A DNA stretch of 64,000 nt, taken from the NCBI GenBank assembly GCA_905215335.1, contig CAJMPQ010000006.1, positions 60,391-124,390 of the forward strand, in the 5' to 3' direction. Positions 36,094 to 42,863 of the stretch are shown here, one piece after another. The notes below the pieces were generated by a model. The model was not told where the DNA came from. It did no database searches and worked only from the letters and a program-made list of their open reading frames with translations. Positions within the stretch are counted from its first letter, which is position 1; every line of letters begins with the position of its first letter. This stretch comes from an uncultured bacterium (GTDB taxonomy: Bacteria > Cyanobacteriota > Vampirovibrionia > Gastranaerophilales > Gastranaerophilaceae). The translations under genes and the position numbers were made by a program.

Positions 36094-36576
36094 ATGAAAC
36101 AAGAAGTAAATAGATTGGAAGTGTTGGAAGCTATTACTCCATTAATTGAAAATACAGCTATGCGTTTTAATTTAATTCCAATCGAAATTGATTTTTCTAA
36201 AGAAAATCACCGTTGGTTTTTGAGAATATTTTTATATTCTAAAGAACGCAATATTACTCTTGATGACTGTGAAAATGTTACAAGAAGTTTGGAAGGTTTT
36301 TTAGATGAACTTATTCCTGTGAAATATTATCTTGAAGTATCTTCTCCTGGTTTAGAAAGAAAATTTAAATCAGAAAAAGAATTTATTATTTTCAACGGAA
36401 AAAGAATTAGTCTAAAATTAAAAGAACCTTTAGCAGGTGAAACTGAAAAAATATTTAAAGGTGAAATTATAGATTATGATTCTAATGAGGGGTTAAAATT
36501 CTTTAGATTCGATGATGGATGTGAATACCAAATCCCAAAAGAAAATATTCAATCAGCAAAACTTTATATTGATTAA
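36094..36576 (+). CDS. rimP: Ribosome maturation factor RimP
   Basis: The 160-residue protein has the two-domain RimP layout. The N-terminal alpha/beta domain contains IDFSKENHRWFLRIFLYSKER and the conserved DDCENVTRSLEGFLD. The motif YLEVSSPGLERKFKSEKEF marks the domain border and is diagnostic. The C-terminal SH3-like domain covers about 95-160. It assists 30S subunit assembly. nusA follows 33 bases downstream, the usual rimP-nusA pair. Confidence 0.95.
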   Translation: MKQEVNRLEVLEAITPLIENTAMRFNLIPIEIDFSKENHRWFLRIFLYSKERNITLDDCENVTRSLEGFLDELIPVKYYLEVSSPGLERKFKSEKEFIIFNGKRISLKLKEPLAGETEKIFKGEIIDYDSNEGLKFFRFDDGCEYQIPKENIQSAKLYID

Positions 36577-36609
36577 AAATTTCAAATAACAAATGAAAGG
36601 AAAAATAAA

Positions 36610-37854
36610 ATGATTAAAATCGGAGCTGGAAACTTAAATGAAGTTTTCGAAGAGTTAGAAAAAGAAAAAGGCATTTCTAAAGAAGTTGTTATTTCTTCTT
36701 TATGTGATGCAATGGTTGCTGCTTACAAAAAGCATTTAAGACTAAAAGAAATTTCTAATGTAGAAGCATTCTTAGATGAACAATCAGGTGAAATTGGTAT
36801 TTTCAAAGGTAAAACAGTAGTTGAATCTGTTGAAGATCCAGATAATGAAATTTCTCTAGCAGAAGCAAAAGAAATTGATGAAGATGTTGAATTAGGAGAT
36901 GAAGTTAAATTAGAAGTAACTCCTGAACAATTTGGTCGTATAGCTGCACAAGCTGCAAACCAAGTTTTAACTCAAAGAATCAGAGAAGCTGAAAGAAATC
37001 TGGTTTTAAATGAATTTTTAGATAAAAAAGGTACATTGATTACAGGTATAATTCAAAAAGTTGACGATAGAAGAAATGTTATTGTTAACATTGGTAAAAC
37101 AGATGCAATTATGCCACGAAAAGAACAAATCCCAGGCGAATATTATAAACCTGGTAATAGAATCAGAGTATTTGTATTGAATGTAAAAGAAACAACAAGA
37201 TTGCCTCAAGTTATTGTTTCACATGCACACTCTGAAATTGTTAGAGAACTTTTTGAATTAGAAGTTCCTGAAATCGAAGATGGTATTGTAGAAATTAAAT
37301 CAATTTCACGTGAAGCAGGCTATAGAACAAAGATTGCTGTATGGTCAAATGATCCTGAAGTTGATTCTGTAGGCGCTTGTATTGGACCTAGAGGTAGCAG
37401 AATTCAAACAATTGTTGGTGAATTGAAAAACGAAAAAATCGACATTGTTAGATATTCAGAAGATCCGGTTGAATATATTGTAAACGCATTATCTCCAGCA
37501 AGAGTTGTATCTGTTGATATTATGGCAGATGATGAAACTGCTCATGAAGCATTGGTTGTTGTTCCAGATGATCAATTAAGTTTAGCTATTGGTCGTGAAG
37601 GTCAAAACGTAAGACTTGCTCATAAATTGACTAATTGGAAAATTGATATTAAATCAGTTTCTCAAATGGAACAAGCTGAAGCTCAAAATATCTCAAATTA
37701 TTCATATGATGAAGAGGAAATCCAAGAATCTTCAGTTGAAGATGTAGTTGATCCGGATGAACTTCAAGAAGAAATTGAAGAAGAAATGAATCAACATGAA
37801 TATGATGAAGAAGATATTCAAGATGCTGGCATGTCAGAAGAAGTGAATGAGTAA
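36610..37854 (+). CDS. nusA: Transcription termination/antitermination factor NusA
   Basis: The 414-residue protein has an N-terminal RNA-polymerase-binding domain (about 1-125), an S1 domain (about 130-200) and two KH domains (about 225-345), including VGACIGPRGSRIQTIVGEL and LAIGREGQNVRLAHKLTNW. The last 65 residues are a very acidic tail (EEIEEEMNQHEYDEED), not an AR repeat domain. The usual next genes ylxR and infB are missing here. A perfect terminator and a prepilin gene follow instead. Confidence 0.96.
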   Translation: MIKIGAGNLNEVFEELEKEKGISKEVVISSLCDAMVAAYKKHLRLKEISNVEAFLDEQSGEIGIFKGKTVVESVEDPDNEISLAEAKEIDEDVELGDEVKLEVTPEQFGRIAAQAANQVLTQRIREAERNLVLNEFLDKKGTLITGIIQKVDDRRNVIVNIGKTDAIMPRKEQIPGEYYKPGNRIRVFVLNVKETTRLPQVIVSHAHSEIVRELFELEVPEIEDGIVEIKSISREAGYRTKIAVWSNDPEVDSVGACIGPRGSRIQTIVGELKNEKIDIVRYSEDPVEYIVNALSPARVVSVDIMADDETAHEALVVVPDDQLSLAIGREGQNVRLAHKLTNWKIDIKSVSQMEQAEAQNISNYSYDEEEIQESSVEDVVDPDELQEEIEEEMNQHEYDEEDIQDAGMSEEVNE

Positions 37855-37864
37855 TTGTTTACAA

Positions 37865-37902
37865 GGAAAGAATTTCATAAATAAATGAAATTCTTTCCTT
37901 TA
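37865..37902 (+). terminator. Terminator of rimP-nusA
   Basis: A perfect 14-bp stem (GGAAAGAATTTCAT / ATGAAATTCTTTCC) with a 6-base loop and TTT follows, 10 bases after the nusA stop. Confidence 0.85.
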
Positions 37903-37923
37903 ATATAAAAAATAAGGAGGAGT

Positions 37924-38726
37924 ATGTTGAAATTCAATCATAGCGCCAATTTCGGGGGGGGGGTAACCCGCTAAAAGCCTTAAATATCAATTGTTTTTCA
38001 GTTATTGGTAAATTTAATTTAAAAAAATTTGGTTTTACACTGGCAGAGGTTTTAATTACTTTGGGGATAATAGGTATTGTTGCAGCTATTACCATTCCAG
38101 GTTTGATAACTAATTATCAAAAAAGAGTAACAGTTACTAGATTAAAGGGCTCGTATTCAAAATTAATGCAAGCTTTTAAAGCTGCAGAGGATGATTATGG
38201 TCCTGTAACTGAATGGGAATTATCAGCTACTGATGCTTCTTCAGATTTTTGGGGAGTATATGAAAAAGTTATTTCAGAAATGGTAAAACAAAGGATTGTT
38301 CCTTTTGCTAAAGTAATTGGCGATTGTGGATTAAATTGTCCACAACGAAAGAAAATAAAAATTTGTCGTTTAAATGGTGTTGATTGTTATTATGGTCAGC
38401 CTTCAGGTTATTATACTATATATCTTGCTGATGGTACAAGTTGGGAATTTATGATTGATAATAATGCTGGAATTTTAAGTATTGTAAAGGTATATATTGA
38501 TATAAATGGAGATGGGAAACCTAATGTTTTTGGTAAGGATATTTTTACAATTCGATTAGATCAAGGTACTTCATTGTATGGTGCATCGTCAAAATTTAAA
38601 AGAGAAAATTTATTAAAAAATTGTCGTGAATGTTGTAGTAAAACTGCTGGGAATTACTCAGGAGATTTTTGTGGAGGTTTAATACAGAGAGATGGTTGGG
38701 TTATTTCTGGAGATTACCCTTGGTAA
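37924..38726 (+). CDS. Prepilin gene 1 with out-of-frame G10 tract (contingency-type locus)
   Basis: An ATG at 37924 with AAGGAGG three bases upstream opens a frame reading MLKFNHSANFGGG. A run of ten G (37954-37963) then leads to a stop after VTR. Eight or eleven G would join it to a frame reading NPLKAL..., then GFTLAEVLITLGIIGIVAA and a pilin body to 38726, about 267 residues in all. The pilin body has no ATG, GTG or TTG of its own before the core; the first is a TTG inside it at 38061. The C-terminal part has cysteine pairs (GDCGLNC, CRECCSK) and a DINGDGKPN segment. A -10-like TATAAA lies in the short gap after the nusA terminator. As sequenced, it is OFF. Confidence 0.75.
37954..37963 (+). 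repeat. G10 homopolymer, candidate slippage tract
   Basis: Ten consecutive G in a genome region of about 30 percent GC, located in codons 11-14 of prepilin gene 1. It is followed by TAACCCGCTAAAAGCC. Confidence 0.9.
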
Positions 38727-38820
38727 TGTAACGGAATGTATTAATTCTTTAGTATTAGACTTTAAAACAGTAAAAACATATCTTATAATATATATATAGG
38801 GATATGTTGCGAGGATATGT

Positions 38821-39126
38821 ATGAAGAACCGTTGGTATGAACTATCGCCTGATGTTTGTATTGTGATTAGTCGCATTGAATTAGCAAAGGAGGAAGATCG
38901 CACACGGTATGCCAAAATAATGCTTAAGGAATTGAGGCGTGCTGGTTATGAACCAAACAGACAAATTTATTTGGACCGGATTCGTAGTTATGAAATGCGA
39001 AGATGGTATGACAAAAACCGATTCTTATTTTTAGCTTTCGAATATTTGAAAGATTCGGAAAGCGATGTGCAAGTTGAAGTTGCACATAATGTTCTTAAAT
39101 TTATTCGAGAGGAAGCGGCAGCGTAA
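38821..39126 (+). CDS. Second RWYD-repeat small protein
   Basis: This 101-residue protein has two repeat units beginning NRWYELSPDVCIVI (residue 3) and RRWYDKNRFLFLAF (near 60). Each is followed by the helix pattern seen in the 3977 protein (D.Q...A...LK.I). It is more basic than that protein and lacks the acidic tail. The ATG follows GCGAGGAT. TATAAT at 38784-38789 is a likely -10 element. A hairpin at 39163 ends the transcript, so it is a stand-alone gene. Function unknown. Confidence 0.78.
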   Translation: MKNRWYELSPDVCIVISRIELAKEEDRTRYAKIMLKELRRAGYEPNRQIYLDRIRSYEMRRWYDKNRFLFLAFEYLKDSESDVQVEVAHNVLKFIREEAAA

Positions 39127-39162
39127 ATGCAAGAGATGAGATTAGGGATTTTGTCTTAACAC

Positions 39163-39190
39163 GGGGAACTGAATGGTCAGTTCCCCTTTG
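39163..39190 (+). terminator. Terminator hairpin
   Basis: GGGGAACTGA pairs perfectly with TCAGTTCCCC over a 4-base loop, followed by a short TTT. Confidence 0.7.
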
Positions 39191-39215
39191 AGTGTTTAAA
39201 GTATTATATAAATTA

Positions 39216-39884
39216 TTATACAAGACCTTCTTTTAATGCTTTGACGGCAGCCTGGGTTCTATCATCTACGAGCAATTTTTGGATAATATTGCAGACATGA
39301 GCTTTTGCAGTATGAGAAGAGATTGTTAAAGCTTCTGCAATTTCATTATTTGATTTTCCTTCCACAACAAGTTTAAGAACTTCATATTCTCTTTGAGTAA
39401 GATTTGAATGTTGTTCTCTGAACATTGCTCTAGACATTTGGCGTTGAGGTACAAGTCCGTTATTTTTTTCTCGTAGTATTGGTACTGCAAGTGGATCAAT
39501 CCACATAGCACCTTCTTTAATTGTTTGGATAATCATTTTCAGAATATCCGTATTAATATCTTTCATTACATAAGCGCAGGCTCCGGATTGTAGAGCATCA
39601 ATGACTTCTTGTTCTGATAAGTGTGATGTTAAAATAATAACTTTTGCATTTGTATTTAATTCTAAAATTCTTTTGGTTGCCTCAATTCCTGTAATATCTG
39701 GTAAACCGATATCCATTAAAGTTACATCTGGATGAGTTGTTTTAAATTTTTCAATCGCATCTTTGCCGCTTTGAGCTTCGGATGTTACTTCTAAACCATC
39801 TTGTTCTTCAAACAATGATTTTAAACCAACTCGTAATAGTTTATGATCTTCTACTAAAAGTATTTTTATTGCCGAATTTATCAT
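39216..39884 (-). CDS. NarL/FixJ family response regulator (orphan)
   Basis: The 222-residue protein has a receiver domain with acidic pocket E12/D13, phospho-acceptor D58 (TLMDIGLPD), Thr in VIILTSH and the conserved Lys in YVMKD. A LuxR-type HTH follows (about 155-215): LTQREYEVLKLVVEGKSNNEIAEAL. The linker is longer than usual and contains REKNNGLVPQRQMSRAMFREQ. No histidine kinase gene is in the window. The ATG follows AAGGAGC with 6 nt spacing. Targets are unknown. Confidence 0.92.
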   Translation of the reverse strand: MINSAIKILLVEDHKLLRVGLKSLFEEQDGLEVTSEAQSGKDAIEKFKTTHPDVTLMDIGLPDITGIEATKRILELNTNAKVIILTSHLSEQEVIDALQSGACAYVMKDINTDILKMIIQTIKEGAMWIDPLAVPILREKNNGLVPQRQMSRAMFREQHSNLTQREYEVLKLVVEGKSNNEIAEALTISSHTAKAHVCNIIQKLLVDDRTQAAVKALKEGLV

Positions 39885-40063
39885 AATTGCTCCTTTATTA
39901 TTTTTCTTAATTATAGGAGTTTTTGTTATTTTCTATAAACTGAGTAATGTATATCTGTTAGGTTTATTATTATTTTTTCTTCTTTTTTATTTAAAATTTG
40001 AGTTTTAATTTTATTTATTTTTTATAAAATTTTGCTATTTTTTTATAGCTAAAATTATCTGTT

Positions 40064-40072
40064 TGTTATAGT
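40064..40072 (+). promoter_or_regulatory. Extended -10 promoter upstream of nadB
   Basis: TGTTATAGT forms an extended -10 element, without a good -35. The leader to nadB would be about 100 nt. A second TATAAT occurs at about 40120. The gap 39885-40176 shows no gene. Confidence 0.45.
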
Positions 40073-40176
40073 ATGATGACAATATAAAACATGAGTTTAG
40101 GGAAATTTTAAGTTAAAAATATAATAAATATTTTTGATAATTGAATATCCCATAGAGTCATTAAGGAGATAGAGAA

Positions 40177-41820
40177 ATGAAATACTCTAAATATTCAGCA
40201 GTTGTAATTGGTAGCGGAATTGCGGGTTTATATTCTGCCTTGAAGATAGAACAACAATTAGATTTACCCGATGGAATATTACTTATAACCAAGTCGCAAT
40301 TAGGAGAAAGTAATTCTTATTATGCACAAGGCGGAATGGTAGCGGTATTAAAAGATAATAAAAATGACTCTGTAGAATCGCATGTTTCAGATACGATAAA
40401 AGCTGGTGCCGGATTGAGCGAAATGGATACAATAAAATTTATCAGCGAAAATTCGGATAAAGTTGTAAAAGATCTATTAAAATTCGGTGTTGAATTTGAT
40501 AGGGATGCTGAAGGTAATTTCACATTAACAAAAGAAGCTGCACATAGTGTAAATAGAATACTTCATTCAGGTGGAGATGCTACCGGTAGAGAAATGGAAA
40601 TTGCATTATGTCATACTCTTCAAAATAATAAAAATATAAAAGTTTATGAAAATACTTTAGCTGTAGAGTTGCTATTGAATAAAGATAAAGAATGTGGTGG
40701 AGTTATTATTTTCAATGATGAAACCAAGGAATATGAAACTGTTTTTTGTAAAACTTTGGTTTTAGCAACCGGCGGTTTAGGACAATTATATAAATATACA
40801 ACCAATCCTGTAGGTGCAACGGGTGATGGATTTGCATTGGCATATAGATCAGGTGCAATTTTACAGGATATGGAATTTGTTCAATTTCATCCCACCGCTT
40901 TAGCTTTTGATGACAAAAAAAATCATAATAGATTTTTGATAAGTGAAGCTGTAAGAGGCGAGGGTGCAAAATTGTGTGATAAAGATGGTAATCAATTTAT
41001 GGCACAGTATCATGAGAAAAAAGAACTTGCTCCTCGAGATATTGTAGCTCGTTCAATTTATAGTGAAATGCATAAGAATAATACTCCAAATGTTTATTTG
41101 AATGCGACTATAATTGGTAAAGAAAAATTATTAAAACGTTTTCCAACAATTGCAAAAAAATGTTTGGAAAATGGTATTGATATAACTAAGGATTATATTC
41201 CTGTTGCTCCTGCCGCTCATTATTTTATGGGTGGTATAAAAACTAATTTAAAAGGCGAAACTTCTATTAAAGGTTTGTATGCAATTGGTGAAGTTTCTTC
41301 AACAGGTTTGCATGGGGGTAATAGATTGGCAAGCAATTCATTATTAGAATGTGTTGTTTGCGCTTATGAAGTTGCAGAATTTTTGAAAGATGTAAAAAAT
41401 TCTGAAAATAATGATATTGAAATTCTAAAAAATGATGAAACGTTCAAATCAGTTTTAGATAAATATGAAAATAATGATAGTAAAAATTTGAATGTAATTG
41501 ATGTTAAAACTTTGAAATCAGAACTTCAAAACATTATGTGGGAAAATGTTGGTATTTATCGTTCTGAGGAGTCTTTAACTAATGCATTAAATGAAATATT
41601 ATCATTAAAAATGCAATTGAAAAATAAAGATATATGTTTATCAAAAGATGAATATGAATATCGAAATATGATAATAACTGCAGAATTAATAGTTCGTTCT
41701 GCATTACGTAGAAAAGAATCCAGAGGTGCTCATTATAGAGTAGATTATTTGTCTGCAAATGATGTATGTGAGCATAGTATGTTAAAAAATATAGAAGGAG
41801 AATTGAATTTTGTTAAGTAA
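40177..41820 (+). CDS. nadB: L-aspartate oxidase
   Basis: The 547-residue flavoprotein has the FAD-binding motif VIGSGIAGLYSAL (residues 11-23) and the succinate-dehydrogenase-family motifs SNSYYAQGGMVAV, HSGGDATGREM and EFVQFHPTAL. The catalytic-type segments APRDIVARSI and PAAHYFMGGIKTN are present, as is LHGGNRLASNSLLECVV. It oxidises aspartate to iminoaspartate, the first step of NAD synthesis, using fumarate or oxygen. AAGGAG precedes the ATG. It overlaps nadC by 11 bases. NadA is not here. Confidence 0.95.
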   Translation: MKYSKYSAVVIGSGIAGLYSALKIEQQLDLPDGILLITKSQLGESNSYYAQGGMVAVLKDNKNDSVESHVSDTIKAGAGLSEMDTIKFISENSDKVVKDLLKFGVEFDRDAEGNFTLTKEAAHSVNRILHSGGDATGREMEIALCHTLQNNKNIKVYENTLAVELLLNKDKECGGVIIFNDETKEYETVFCKTLVLATGGLGQLYKYTTNPVGATGDGFALAYRSGAILQDMEFVQFHPTALAFDDKKNHNRFLISEAVRGEGAKLCDKDGNQFMAQYHEKKELAPRDIVARSIYSEMHKNNTPNVYLNATIIGKEKLLKRFPTIAKKCLENGIDITKDYIPVAPAAHYFMGGIKTNLKGETSIKGLYAIGEVSSTGLHGGNRLASNSLLECVVCAYEVAEFLKDVKNSENNDIEILKNDETFKSVLDKYENNDSKNLNVIDVKTLKSELQNIMWENVGIYRSEESLTNALNEILSLKMQLKNKDICLSKDEYEYRNMIITAELIVRSALRRKESRGAHYRVDYLSANDVCEHSMLKNIEGELNFVK

Positions 41821-42640
41821 TTTTTATGTAGAAGATCATGTTAAATCAGCATTGATGGAAGATATAGGATTTGGCGATGTAACAACTGAAAGTATTGTTG
41901 GTGAAGATAAAATGTTTGAAGCTTCACTAGTTTCAAGATGTGATGGTATTATTTGCGGTCTTGAAGTTTTCAAAACTGTATTTAAAATTCTATCTGACAG
42001 AGTTAAAGTAGAATTACTATTTAAAGATGGAGATAAAATTAAAAAGGGTGATGTATTAGCAAAACTTTCAGGTCCAGGAAAATATTTGTTACTAGGTGAA
42101 AGAGTTTCATTAAATTACATTCAGAGAATGAGTGGAATTGCGACTGAAACTCACAAATATCAAGAAGCTATTGGTGAATTACCTTGTAAGATTGTAGATA
42201 CAAGAAAGACTACTCCAAACTTTAGAGCATTTGAAAAGTATTCTGTTAAAGTTGGAGGAGGAGCATTACATAGATTTAATCTTTCAGATTGTGCAATGAT
42301 TAAAGATAATCATATTCAAGTTGCAGGTTCTGTTACAAATGCAGTTAAACTTGTTAAAGAACATTTATCTCATGCTCATAAAATTGAACTTGAATGTGAT
42401 ACATTAGATCAAGTAAAAGAAGCTTTGCCACTAGGTGTAGATATTATTATGTTAGATAATATGGATTATGAAACAATGCGTGAAGCTGTTAAGTTGATTG
42501 ATGGTAAAGCAATTGTAGAAGCAAGTGGTAATGTTCATCTTGAAACAGTGAGAGCAATTGCAGAATGTGGCGTTGATATTATTTCATCAAGTGCCATTGT
42601 TGCTAAAGCTCCAACTTTAGATATTGCTCTTGATATGTAA
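41810..42640 (+). CDS. nadC: Nicotinate-nucleotide pyrophosphorylase (carboxylating)
   Basis: The 276-residue protein is the quinolinate phosphoribosyltransferase of de novo NAD synthesis. It has EDIGFGDVTTE near residue 16, RTLNYIQRMSGIAT-type sequence (SLNYIQRMSGIAT), the VDTRKTTPNFR motif, KVGGGALHRFNLSD and MIKDNHI. The C-terminal DIIMLDNMD and EASGNV segments complete the barrel. The start is TTG at 41810, 9 nt after GAAGGAG, and it overlaps nadB. Confidence 0.95.
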   Translation: MLSNFYVEDHVKSALMEDIGFGDVTTESIVGEDKMFEASLVSRCDGIICGLEVFKTVFKILSDRVKVELLFKDGDKIKKGDVLAKLSGPGKYLLLGERVSLNYIQRMSGIATETHKYQEAIGELPCKIVDTRKTTPNFRAFEKYSVKVGGGALHRFNLSDCAMIKDNHIQVAGSVTNAVKLVKEHLSHAHKIELECDTLDQVKEALPLGVDIIMLDNMDYETMREAVKLIDGKAIVEASGNVHLETVRAIAECGVDIISSSAIVAKAPTLDIALDM

Positions 42641-42661
42641 TTAATATGTTAGCTAGATTTT

Positions 42662-42696
42662 AAGAGGTATGTATTTTATAATACATACCTCTTTAG
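42662..42696 (+). terminator. Terminator of nadB-nadC
   Basis: A 14-bp perfect stem (AAGAGGTATGTATT / AATACATACCTCTT) with a 4-base loop, then a short T run. Confidence 0.8.
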
Positions 42697-42716
42697 TTTA
42701 TGAATATTAACATAAG

Positions 42717-42745
42717 TTAACAATTTAGCAATTTTAGTGTATAAA
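42717..42745 (+). promoter_or_regulatory. Promoter of the 24-residue peptide gene
   Basis: TTAACA at 42717-42722 and TATAAA at 42740-42745 are separated by 17 bases, giving a leader of about 30 nt. Confidence 0.6.
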
Positions 42746-42782
42746 TTACCTTTAATAACATGTAATTAAAGGGGAAATAAAG

Positions 42783-42857
42783 ATGGGAATATTATTTGTT
42801 ACGCTTCAATTATTTGCTATTGCTGAAATTTCAAAATATTTGTTAGTTAGAATATAA
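42783..42857 (+). CDS. Putative 24-residue single-helix membrane peptide
   Basis: The frame encodes MGILFVTLQLFAIAEISKYLLVRI and then TAA (24 residues; given here in two parts: MGILFVTLQLFA and IAEISKYLLVRI). It is one hydrophobic helix with a single Glu and a basic C-terminal end, like small membrane subunits or regulators. The ATG has a strong AAAGGGG site 8 nt upstream, and a good promoter precedes it. It sits alone between the nadC terminator and the convergent GH57 gene. No homology can be claimed. Confidence 0.55.
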   Translation: MGILFVTLQLFAIAEISKYLLVRI

Positions 42858-42863
42858 TAGAAT

